This document shows positions 32,469-42,000 of a stretch of 64,000 nucleotides of DNA, one piece after another. Numbering within the stretch: the first letter of the stretch is position 1; each line of letters starts with the position of its first letter. The translations under genes and the position numbers were made by a program. The notes beneath the pieces are model-generated. The model was given only the letters and a program-made list of their open reading frames with translations. It did no database searches and had not been told where the DNA came from. Location: assembly GCF_907165195.1 (NCBI RefSeq), contig NZ_OU015584.1, forward strand, positions 2,108,001 to 2,172,000. Reading direction: 5' to 3'. Origin of the DNA: Parvicella tangerina (lineage in GTDB: Bacteria; Bacteroidota; Bacteroidia; Flavobacteriales_D; Parvicellaceae).

Positions 32469-35261
32469 TTAATGCGCATCCAGCCAATTATCTGCTACTC
32501 CCTCCTCTACTTCTAGCGGGACTTCTAGTTGAACAGCACGCTCCATTTCTTCTTTAGCAAGTGTTCTCATAAGATCAACTTCATCTTTATGCACATCGAA
32601 AACCAATTCATCATGCACCTGTAGTAATAGTTTGGACTTCAACGCTTCTTTTTTCATCCGTTCCTGCACATTGATCATGGCTATTTTGATTACATCAGCA
32701 GCAGAACCTTGAATCGGAGCATTGATCGCATTGCGCTCTGCAAAACCTCTTTCCATTCCGTTACCTGCATTGATTTTTGGTAAATATCTTCTTCGCTTCA
32801 GAATGGTTTCGACATATTCATGTTTGCGTGCAAATTCAATACTTTCATCCATGTACTCTTTGATGCGACTGTATTTCTCAAAATAGTTATCAATGATCTC
32901 TTTAGCCTCCGTACGGGAAATCCCTAAACGCTGTGACAATCCAAAAGCCGAAATTCCGTAGATAATCCCAAAGTTCACCATTTTGGCTTTACTTCTTTGC
33001 TCACGAGACACTTCTTCTAAAGGAACGTCAAACACTTTTGCCGCAGTAGCCGCATGAATATCCTGTCCGGACTTAAACGCTTCTATCATTCCTTTATCAC
33101 CACTTAAAGCAGCAATGATCCTCAATTCGATCTGCGAATAATCCGCTGCCATAATTTTATAATCCGTTGATCTCGCTTTGAACGCCTTTCTGATCTCTTT
33201 CCCTCTAGTACTTCTTATAGGAATATTTTGTAGGTTGGGATGATTACTGCTTAAACGTCCTGTAGCTGCTACCGTTTGAAAATAAGTGGTATGAATACGC
33301 CCTGTTTTAGGATTGACCAATTTAGGTAACGCATCTACATAAGTTGACTTCAGCTTCTTCATCTGTCGATATTCAAGAATATCATCAATGATCGGGTGCT
33401 TACCTTGAAGTTTAACTAAAGTAGCTTCATCTGTTTTGTATTGTCCAGTTTTTGTTTTCTTGGCCTTCTCACTCAGGTTCATGGTCTCGAATAGCACATC
33501 TCCCAATTGCTTTGGAGAATCCACGTTAAACTCAACACCGGCAGCGTCTATGATTCGCTGTTGTAAATCGATCAGTTCTGTGTTTAACTCTTCACTAAAC
33601 TCACCCAAGGCTTCCACGTCAAGGTTAATTCCTTCCATTTCCATTTCCATCAAAACTCTGACTAGCGGCATTTCTACCTCGTAAAAGAGTTTTTCTAAAT
33701 AGGAGTCATCCACACGATCCTTAAACAATTGAAACAGCTGGAAAGTGACATCAGCATCTTCACAAGCATAGTCCTTGATCTCTGATGGCTGTAGGTCTGC
33801 CATGCTCTTTTGGTTCTTTCCTTTTGGGCCTATCAAGGTCTCAATAGAGACGGGTTTATAATTCAAGTAGGTTTCTGAAAGAACATCCATATTATGTCTT
33901 TGTTCAGGTTCCAAGAGATAGTGAGCGATCATCGTATCGAAAAGTTGACCTTGCACAGTAATCTTCTCTCTTTTTAACACTTTTAGATCGAACTTAACGT
34001 TATGAGCGATCCAGGTAATTTTTTCATTTGAAAAGAATTTTTGCAAGGCTTTTCTGAAAATCATTCTAGCGTTGAACTCCTGAGGAACAGCAATATACCA
34101 AGCTTCATTTTTAGCTCCACTTAATGCTATACCCAACAATGTTGTGTCGAGTTCATCCAAACTAGAAGTCTCCGTATCGAAGCATATTTCCTTATATTTT
34201 GACAAACTCTTCAATGCTTTTTTCAATCCTTTTTCATCTTCTACAAGAGTATAGTTCAACTCTTTAGCGTTTTCCAAAGATTTAAACTCGTCTGGAAGTT
34301 CTTCCACTGTTTCTTGTTGTTCGCCAAAGAGTGACATCTGACCATTATCCTCTTCACTCGGTGTTGAAGCGGTTGGAACTAGAGAAGCATCTTCATCTTT
34401 CACTACTTTTTTGAGCAGTGTCCTGAACTCTAATTCAGAAAAAACCTCAATTACTTTATCATTGTCCGGATCTTCATAAACCAACGCTTTCTCATCCAAT
34501 TCAACAGGTACATCTAAAATAATCGTAGCCAATTCTTTTGACATCAACCCTTGCTCAGCGAAATTAATCACATTCTCCTTCTGTTTTCCTTTGAGTTCTT
34601 CAGCATGTTCGATCAATCCTTCTACACTTCCATACTGTTTAACAAGCTTTTTAGAAGTTTTCTCTCCAATGCCTGGAATTCCTGGAATATTATCTACTGA
34701 ATCTCCCCATAGACCAAGAATATCAATTACTTGTTCAGGTCGCTCCACATCAAACTTTTCTTTTACTTTCTCCACATCCCAAACCTCAGAAGGATTACCA
34801 GATCGTCCGGGTTTCCACATAAAAATATTCTCTGACACCAGTTGAGCATAATCCTTATCAGGAGTCACCATGTAGGTCTGAAACCCTGCTTTCTCAGCTT
34901 TCTTCGCTAATGTACCGATCACATCATCAGCTTCATACCCCTCAACACCAAGAGCTGGAATATTCATTGCTTCTAAAATCTTATGAATATATGGTACTGC
35001 CAACCGTATATCTTCTGGAGTTTCATCTCTATTCGCCTTATACTCTTCGTAAATTTTCTCCCTTACATTACGACCCGCTACGTCAAAAACAACCGCAATA
35101 TGGGTTGGTTTTTCCTTATTGAGCACCTCAAGTAATGAGTTCACAAAACCAAAAATTGCAGAAGTATTTAATCCTTTGCTATTGATTCTAGGATTTCGAA
35201 TAAAGGCGAAATGAGCACGAAAGATCAATGCGTATGCATCCAGCAAATAAAGTTTTTTCAT
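32469..35261 (-). CDS. polA: DNA polymerase I
   Basis: A full-length 930-residue Pol I. The 5' nuclease domain (about 1-290) has LLDAYALIFRAHF, VEGYEADDVIG and the helix-hairpin-helix IPGIPGIGEKTSKKL. The 3'-5' exonuclease domain (about 330-520) retains ICFDTETSSLDE with the DxE metal ligands, so proofreading is probably active. The polymerase domain (about 560-930) has motif A AADYSQIELRI, motif B RSKAKMVNFGIIYG and motif C LLQVHDELVFD. It fills gaps in repair and removes Okazaki primers. The M28 lipoprotein gene ends 8 bases upstream on the same strand, so they may be co-transcribed. Confidence 0.97.
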   Translation of the reverse strand: MKKLYLLDAYALIFRAHFAFIRNPRINSKGLNTSAIFGFVNSLLEVLNKEKPTHIAVVFDVAGRNVREKIYEEYKANRDETPEDIRLAVPYIHKILEAMNIPALGVEGYEADDVIGTLAKKAEKAGFQTYMVTPDKDYAQLVSENIFMWKPGRSGNPSEVWDVEKVKEKFDVERPEQVIDILGLWGDSVDNIPGIPGIGEKTSKKLVKQYGSVEGLIEHAEELKGKQKENVINFAEQGLMSKELATIILDVPVELDEKALVYEDPDNDKVIEVFSELEFRTLLKKVVKDEDASLVPTASTPSEEDNGQMSLFGEQQETVEELPDEFKSLENAKELNYTLVEDEKGLKKALKSLSKYKEICFDTETSSLDELDTTLLGIALSGAKNEAWYIAVPQEFNARMIFRKALQKFFSNEKITWIAHNVKFDLKVLKREKITVQGQLFDTMIAHYLLEPEQRHNMDVLSETYLNYKPVSIETLIGPKGKNQKSMADLQPSEIKDYACEDADVTFQLFQLFKDRVDDSYLEKLFYEVEMPLVRVLMEMEMEGINLDVEALGEFSEELNTELIDLQQRIIDAAGVEFNVDSPKQLGDVLFETMNLSEKAKKTKTGQYKTDEATLVKLQGKHPIIDDILEYRQMKKLKSTYVDALPKLVNPKTGRIHTTYFQTVAATGRLSSNHPNLQNIPIRSTRGKEIRKAFKARSTDYKIMAADYSQIELRIIAALSGDKGMIEAFKSGQDIHAATAAKVFDVPLEEVSREQRSKAKMVNFGIIYGISAFGLSQRLGISRTEAKEIIDNYFEKYSRIKEYMDESIEFARKHEYVETILKRRRYLPKINAGNGMERGFAERNAINAPIQGSAADVIKIAMINVQERMKKEALKSKLLLQVHDELVFDVHKDEVDLMRTLAKEEMERAVQLEVPLEVEEGVADNWLDAH

Positions 35262-35269
35262 AAGGTCAA

Positions 35270-36295
35270 TTAGATTTTTTGATAAATGACATGCAGTACA
35301 GTCTGACCAACTGCCTTCAGCGTATTTTTATCAATAATAGACATGTTATCACCGTGTGTATGATGAAAGGAACCAAAAGAAGAATACTGATTATCAACTT
35401 TCATGTCAATAATGTCTAACATCGGTATCCCTGCCATATTGTTTACAAATGTGTGATCATCGGTAATACCACCTGCCAACTTTTTCACAAAGTAAGAACC
35501 GTAACCCAGCGCCTCAGCCGCATTCCAAATGGCAGTCACCTTAGGCGCTGCATATTGCATCGACACTCCTTCTTTTGGGAAAGTAGCATTTTTAGCCCCC
35601 ACCATATCCAGCAAAATTCCATACTTCGGATCATAATTAGGAATAGGCTGATTCTTCGCCCAATATTGTGAGCCAAGACACCAATCGTTCAACATTTGAT
35701 TCACACTTTGATAGACTTTACCATCAAAGGTTCCATAATCTTCAGCATCAAAGAATATGATGTCAACACCATACCCTGGGTTCTTAAGACTTATTTGTCT
35801 GGCGATTTCCAATAGCACGCCTACTCCACTCGCTCCATCATTTGCACCGTCAATGGGTTTATATTGATCAACAGAATCTCTATCTGCATAAGGTCTCGTA
35901 TCCCAGTGTGCGGCAAGTAAAATTCGCTCTTCAGCGTCTTTATTGAATTGGCCAATGATGTTCGTCATATTGAGCTCTTGTTCATCCCAAGTAGTGACCA
36001 CTCCTGATTGTTGAATCACAGAAAAATTGAATCTTTCTAGTTGCTCCACCAACCATACCCTACAAGAGTCATGTGCAGGGGTATTAGGTACTCTCGGACC
36101 AAAGTCTACTTGCTTTTGAATAAAATAATAGGCTGAATCAGCACTAAAGTCTGGTGTTGGAACTTTAGGTGTATCGTCCTTTACCACTACTACATCTTCT
36201 TCTGGCTTCGTTTCATCCTGCTCTTCTTTACATCCTGTAAGAAAAGTTAGTCCTGCGAAACACAAGACCAATCCGCTCCTCAAAAATTTGTTCAT
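35270..36295 (-). CDS. M28-family peptidase / glutaminyl-cyclase-like lipoprotein
   Basis: A 341-residue lipoprotein with lipobox ending at Cys22 (LTGC) and an acidic linker. The M28 zinc-binding pattern is visible: LAAHWDTRP (His, Asp), PIDGANDGASGVGVLLE (bridging Asp), IIFFDAEDYG (Glu) and GGITDDHTFVNNMAGIP (late ligand region with His). The HWDTRPYAD form and the DWCLGSQYW segment are characteristic of glutaminyl-peptide cyclotransferase relatives, which convert N-terminal glutamine to pyroglutamate, rather than general aminopeptidases. Many T9SS proteins carry pyroglutamate N-termini, so such a role is plausible; this is inference. Confidence 0.82.
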   Translation of the reverse strand: MNKFLRSGLVLCFAGLTFLTGCKEEQDETKPEEDVVVVKDDTPKVPTPDFSADSAYYFIQKQVDFGPRVPNTPAHDSCRVWLVEQLERFNFSVIQQSGVVTTWDEQELNMTNIIGQFNKDAEERILLAAHWDTRPYADRDSVDQYKPIDGANDGASGVGVLLEIARQISLKNPGYGVDIIFFDAEDYGTFDGKVYQSVNQMLNDWCLGSQYWAKNQPIPNYDPKYGILLDMVGAKNATFPKEGVSMQYAAPKVTAIWNAAEALGYGSYFVKKLAGGITDDHTFVNNMAGIPMLDIIDMKVDNQYSSFGSFHHTHGDNMSIIDKNTLKAVGQTVLHVIYQKI

Positions 36296-36371
36296 TGTTT
36301 AATAATAAGTCTCCTTCAAAGATAGCGTTTCTTCCAGCACGGTCAAGGCTGAATTATTAACAAACTAGAAA

Positions 36372-37328
36372 TTACGACTTCACTTGATGTTTCACCTTAG
36401 TTTCTGACAAAGTTTTAGTTCTTTGCTGTTTATTGATCAGCAATACACCTCCAATAAGGATAGCCATTCCGAGCACTTCAAATAGTGATATTGACTCGCC
36501 ATACAAGACTCCAAAAATAGTTGCTACCACAGGTATAAAATAAGTAACCGAAGATGCAAATAACGGAGAGCTTATCTTGATCAGATGATTAAATAAATAG
36601 ACCGCTACTGCCGTGCCCACCACTGCTAAAAGTGAAACGAATTCAACTCCTTCCCAAATATGTTCCTGAGATTGTACTTGCCCTATAATATCAGTTGACA
36701 AGAGGTAGACCAAACTTGGTAGACCAACAGCCAAAAACGCAGCACTTGTGATGGTCATAGGTCTAAGATCTGTGAGTTGATACTTTATGACATTCAAACT
36801 AATGGCATAACAGAGTGTTGCCAGCAATACTAAAGCAAAAGGAATTAGCTCGTCTTGCGTTAACGTAACATCTTTAAGCTTACTGTACATAATGACGTAC
36901 GCCCCTACTATCCCAAAAACAATTCCTACCAAGTGATTCCACTTCACTTTAAATCCAAAAACCAATGCCGATATAGTAATCGCAAAGATCGGAACGAACG
37001 AATTCAGCATTCCAGTAATGGCACTTTCGAGATGCGTTTGCGCATAAGCAAAAAGATAAGCAGGTAAGCCATTTCCACAGAGGCCAGAGATCACAATGGG
37101 CAGGATATGTTTACGCTTTATGTTTTTATAATACTTAAAGAAAAAAGGCAATAATACGAGGGAGGCGATAACCATTCTCACTGCTCCCAGTTGATCTGGT
37201 TGCAACCTGACATTGCCATCAAAATCCTTAAGAGAAAATCGAATTAAAATGTAGGAAGCACCCCAAACCACCGACAGTAATATCAATAAAAACCAGGCTA
37301 GTTTCTTACTATTTGTTGCGCTTTCCAA
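36372..37328 (-). CDS. EamA/DMT-family transporter
   Basis: A 318-residue inner-membrane protein with ten predicted transmembrane segments in two EamA repeats. The first repeat starts FLLILLSVVWGASYILIRF, and the second ends with a typical VTYFIPVVATIFGVLYGESI and a last helix GMAILIGGVLLI. The family exports small metabolites such as amino acids. The C-terminus is a basic cytoplasmic tail. It is a single-gene unit, divergent from the membrane protein at 37411. Confidence 0.88.
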   Translation of the reverse strand: MESATNSKKLAWFLLILLSVVWGASYILIRFSLKDFDGNVRLQPDQLGAVRMVIASLVLLPFFFKYYKNIKRKHILPIVISGLCGNGLPAYLFAYAQTHLESAITGMLNSFVPIFAITISALVFGFKVKWNHLVGIVFGIVGAYVIMYSKLKDVTLTQDELIPFALVLLATLCYAISLNVIKYQLTDLRPMTITSAAFLAVGLPSLVYLLSTDIIGQVQSQEHIWEGVEFVSLLAVVGTAVAVYLFNHLIKISSPLFASSVTYFIPVVATIFGVLYGESISLFEVLGMAILIGGVLLINKQQRTKTLSETKVKHQVKS

Positions 37329-37410
37329 ATCCCTATAAATTCGGACGCAAATGTAACGTCTTTTTTATGAGGAGGTGTATTCTGCTAAATAATTCCTTAC
37401 TTTTATTGCG

Positions 37411-37902
37411 ATGAAATTTTTACAGGTTTTAGTTGGTGTTCTAGTGCTTGGAATTTTAGGGTTTAGTGTTATGATGCTCTATTCTCAATATCAATATTAT
37501 ACGATCGCAACAGCACATCAACGTTACTCCTTTTCGCTGACGAATGAGTTTTATCTTGTGCTCATCTCTACCATCGTGTTAACAATTCTTTCAATACCTA
37601 CACTGATCTATCAAGTGAAGGTTATTTTTTTCAAAAAAAATCTCCGTCAGCAAGTTGTTGAAGACGCAGACCTCATTGATGGTGACAACATCATTATCAG
37701 TGAACGAACTGGACCAGGAAGGTTACTAAGTGGCAGTGCAAAACTTTACGCATTTGCGCTACTTACACAGGTTATATTACTGGGTAAGCGTTCAAGCGGT
37801 GTTCTTAGTCGGCTGAATAGCACAACAGATTGGCTATTGCTTGCGGGCTTTGCGCTATCTATGTTTGTAGCCATTTACTTTTTGGCTATTGACAGACGTT
37901 AA
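37411..37902 (+). CDS. four-helix integral membrane protein, function unknown
   Basis: A 163-residue protein with four hydrophobic segments: about 5-25 (VLVGVLVLGILGFSVMML), 47-68 (FYLVLISTIVLTILSIPTLIY), 109-125 (LYAFALLTQVILLG) and 140-158 (WLLLAGFALSMFVAIYFLA). Between helices 2 and 3 lies a cytoplasmic-looking acidic loop (VVEDADLIDGDNIIIS). No family recognised. A promoter-like TACTTTTA (37398-37405) ends 5 bases before the ATG. A 7-bp inverted repeat (TTAACCT/AGGTTAA, 37899-37926) at the convergent end with the efflux operon may act as a weak terminator. Confidence 0.65.
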   Translation: MKFLQVLVGVLVLGILGFSVMMLYSQYQYYTIATAHQRYSFSLTNEFYLVLISTIVLTILSIPTLIYQVKVIFFKKNLRQQVVEDADLIDGDNIIISERTGPGRLLSGSAKLYAFALLTQVILLGKRSSGVLSRLNSTTDWLLLAGFALSMFVAIYFLAIDRR

Positions 37903-37915
37903 CCTCTTAGGTCAT

Positions 37916-39052
37916 TTAAAGGTTAAATCCTCCCTTACTCACTACTTTCGAATTGGGCGGTAACTGATCAAAATTAATGACTTCCGTAAATCCCTTAACC
38001 GTTTCTCCTGGCTCGATGACCATCTTTTTTAACTTTACTTCCCCTTCATTTGCTTCGTTCACCACCCAAGCGAAGAAACCACCTTCATCCTTAATAATTG
38101 CTGTTGCAGGCAAAGCCCATCTTAAGGTGGTGGCTGACTTAACTTCTCCACTAACATAACCTCCTGCGATGAGCTGAGTAGAATCATTGACTGCTCTTGC
38201 ATATACCCTCAAGGATTTTTTGGCGCCATCAATATATGGAAGAACGTTGACAATAGCTGCCTTATGAGACATAACATCATTAGGTCTTTTGAAGTCAATG
38301 GTTTGCACTCCAGACATTGCATCTATGTCCTTTTCAAAAATCTCAAACACCAAGTATTTTCCCTGGTTTCCAGATATCTTCAGAGCCGTAACACTCGGAC
38401 TAACATGAGTTCCAATTTCAATGTTCATAGCGGTTACATTTCCGCTGATAGGGGCGAAAACAGCAATCTCAGAAGTTAAATTACCCGCATGCAATTTATC
38501 TGGCCGCACGTTCATCAGATTCAACTCAGTCTCTAATGCAGCTAACTTAGCTTTGGTTAGGAGCAATTCCTTTTCAGCTTTCTGAAATGCTTTTAGCGAA
38601 GTAATTTGTTCATCAGCCAATCCTTTCTGGCGATCATATTCAATTTGTAAGTTCTCCTTCTCAATGGAGGTAATCAAATACTCCTCCTGCGTTTTAATAA
38701 ACGATGGATTTTTGATGGTAAAAAGTTGTTGCCCTTTCTCTACTTTCTCTCCAGGTTCAACGAATACCTTTACCACATTTCCCTCGAAGAATGATGAAAC
38801 ACTGGCTGAATGATCTGGCATCAATTCAACGCGACCATTAACTGATATGGTCGTAGTAAATGCTTGTTGAGAGAATTCAGCGTATTGAATATCACCATTA
38901 CTAATTTGTTCCTCGTTGAGGATAATCTCTCCTTCTGTTGTTGCAGGTTCATTAGTATTTTCTACTTCCTCTTCAGAGGAACAGCCACTGACAATTCCTC
39001 CTAAAACGAGGACAATCAACGCGTATTTTCTGTATTTAGACATTTGTTTCAT
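37916..39052 (-). CDS. RND efflux periplasmic adaptor, CusB/CzcB type, lipoprotein
   Basis: A 378-residue membrane-fusion protein. The N-terminus is a lipoprotein signal (Cys24 in GIVSGC) with an acidic linker. The barrel-sandwich hybrid halves are FFEGNVVKVFVEPGEKVEKGQQLFTI and LTSEIAVFAPISGNVTAMNIEIGTHV, flanking a helical hairpin (about 125-185). Beta-barrel and membrane-proximal domains follow. It connects the inner-membrane pump to the outer-membrane channel. The ATG at 39052 overlaps the TGA of the pump gene by 4 bases, so the genes are translationally coupled; a second ATG at 39043 is possible. No histidine- or methionine-rich metal domain is visible. Confidence 0.9.
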   Translation of the reverse strand: MKQMSKYRKYALIVLVLGGIVSGCSSEEEVENTNEPATTEGEIILNEEQISNGDIQYAEFSQQAFTTTISVNGRVELMPDHSASVSSFFEGNVVKVFVEPGEKVEKGQQLFTIKNPSFIKTQEEYLITSIEKENLQIEYDRQKGLADEQITSLKAFQKAEKELLLTKAKLAALETELNLMNVRPDKLHAGNLTSEIAVFAPISGNVTAMNIEIGTHVSPSVTALKISGNQGKYLVFEIFEKDIDAMSGVQTIDFKRPNDVMSHKAAIVNVLPYIDGAKKSLRVYARAVNDSTQLIAGGYVSGEVKSATTLRWALPATAIIKDEGGFFAWVVNEANEGEVKLKKMVIEPGETVKGFTEVINFDQLPPNSKVVSKGGFNL

Positions 39053-42000
39053 GGTATTGTGATGTAATTCGCTGAGACAATCTCTAGGTTGTACTCCAGC
39101 AATGTTTTTAAATAATTTTCATTTACAGCATAAGCAGATTGCATCATCTGGGTAAACTCAAATATGCTCACTTCTCCAGCTGACAAGGTTTTAAGAGCGT
39201 TCTGAACAAATCGGTCATAGATGGGCATCCCTTCTGTTTCGTAGTAATCCAGCTTTTGACCCAAAAGAGAAATGTTTCCCATTAATTCTTGCTGTTTCAA
39301 TAGGAGCATTTTCTTTTGATCTTCAAAATCCAATTCATTTGCATTGATCATTTGCCTTTTAGCATCCCATTTACTCTTTTCTATCTTCGGTTGGATATTG
39401 AACGACACCCCGACTTGCACACCAAAGTAGGAATTAGGTTTAACACCTTGATTAACCCCATTAAAAACACCAACATTTAACTCTGGAGATTCCGCTTTTT
39501 TCGCCACGAGAAATTCCTGTATATACGTCTTGTTTGATGCTTTGCTAACCTCTAAAAAAGGGTTATTTGAAGTGTCTAGCAACTTAAGTTGCGCCTTTAT
39601 AAAACGTCCTGATTCAACAGTATATAGCGTATCTGACTGTAACCAATAATTCAGTGCATTGTTCGCATTTCTCAGCGAAACGATGTTCTCTTCTAGCTTC
39701 AACTTGAGGTCATTGTATTGCAAGTTAATCACATCTTGCTGGGGAGGAGCAAATTCACCAGCTTCAACGCCCTTCTCAACAAATGAGTTCAACTGATCAA
39801 AGAGTGAATCCAGCACCATTAACTGTTCCATTCGTTGCTTAAAATAGTGCACGTTGTAGTAAGCCATCGCTACTTCCCTATCCAAATAAAATCGATCAGC
39901 CTCCAACTGATAGTTACTCAGTTCGGTTTTTGAGGACAACCATTCCTTTTTAGATTTGTAATAACCCGGTGACTTAAAGCTCTGCGTTACCCCAAACACG
40001 TGTAAAGGCAATTCATTAACTGCAACGTTATTTTGATCAAAACCATAGTAAACCTCTGTTTTTTCCAAATCATAAGCAGTCTTCTCCATGTACTCGTTTG
40101 ATTGAACTATTTCTTCTCCTGATTGAATTCGCAAGTTATGCTGTTGTGCAATTCGCTGTGCTTCTTCTAAAGATACCGCCTCTTGTCCATAGGTTTGTCC
40201 TACAACAAGGATTAATAAAACAGTTATCACTTTAACCACTTTAGACATCCCTTTTTTCGAAGACTTCTTGTTGAACAACACATATAAATTAGGAAGTATA
40301 ATCAACGTCAGTAAGGTAGCAGAAATCAACCCTCCAATTACTACAGTTGCCAAAGGTCTTTGCACTTCTGCACCAGCATTTGTAGAAATCGCCATTGGCA
40401 GGAAACCTAACGCTGCCGCACTAGCTGTAAGCAGCACAGGACGCAGCCTTACTCTTGTACCTTTCAGGATAATCCTATTTAAGTTGGTGTATCCTTTTTC
40501 TTTCAATTCTCTGAATTCCTCAATAAGTACAATACCGTTAAGAACTGAAATACCGAACAAGGCAATAAAACCTACTCCTGCAGAAATACTGAAGGGCATA
40601 TCTCTTAGGTAAAGCATAAAGACTCCACCTACAGCTGATAATGGAATCGCTGAAAAGATCATCAACGTTTCCTTCAGGCTCCTAAAGGCAAAATAAAGCA
40701 GTACTAAAATCAGCAACAAGGAAATGGGAATCACAATCAGGAGTCTATTGGTTGCATTGGCCAGGTTTTCGTATTGGCCTCCATAGGTTACCGTATACCC
40801 TTCAGGAATATTGACTTCATTCTGAATAATGGTTTGGATATCTTTTACTACTGATTCGAGATCTCGCCCTCTAACATTTACACCAATCACTACTCTTCGT
40901 TTCGTATCGTCTCGAGATATTTTAGCAGGACCTTCGTCATAATAGACATCCGCAAAAGCTTCCAATGGCATAACTGTTTGATTCGGTAAAATAACAGGTA
41001 ACTGTTTGATATTATCAATATCTTTTCTAAACTTCTCATCCAATCGAACCACCAGGTCAAACTGTTTTTCTCCTTCAAATACAACTCCCGCAGATTTACC
41101 TCCAAACCCCATGGTCAACAGATCATTCAATGATTTTGTATCCACTCCGTATTTTGCAATTTGGTCTTTTTTGTATTTGACGATCATTTGTGGTAACCCA
41201 GCTGTTTTTTCCACAATAATATCTGAAGCACCCTCAACCCCCTGAATCGCTTCTTCAACTCTTTTTGCGAGCACACTTAGCGTATCCAAGTTATCTCCGA
41301 ATATCTTGATAGCCAAATCGGCTCTCACCCCCGTAATCAATTCATTAAAACGCATTTCAATGGGTTGTGTAAACTCGTATTCTACACCCGGAATTTTCTG
41401 CAACTCCGTTTTGAATAGCCCTACCAGCTCATCCTTGGTATGAGCGGATTTCCAGGTAGATTTTGGTTTTAATTTGATGATCACATCACTTTCCTCCATC
41501 GACATTGGATCAGTAGGAACTTCAGCGGCACCGATACGAGAAACCACACCTTCCACTTCAGGAAAAGCTAACAGTTGTTTTTCAACCTCTGTAGTGATTC
41601 TAATGGTTTCCGAAAGGGATGTTCCTGTCTTTAACGTTGGCTGAATAACCAAATCTCCTTCATCCAAAGTCGGAACAAACTCACCTCCCATCCTAACGAA
41701 TAAACCGACAGCTAATATCATAAGCAGTGCGGCTCCGCTTATAAAAACAGCCTTAGATCGTATCGATCGTCTGAACACTGGCATATACCATCTAGAGATG
41801 ACACGCATTAATCGATCTGCCAAACTAGGTCGATTAGCTTTTCTTGGCTTCAGCAGTAAACTTGCCACTACGGGTACATACGTAAAGCAAAGAAACATGG
41901 CTCCGAGAATCGCAAAAACAAACACCAGTGCCATCGGCCTAAACATTTTCCCTTCTACTCCGGCTAACGTTAGAATAGGGATAAAAACAATCATGATAAT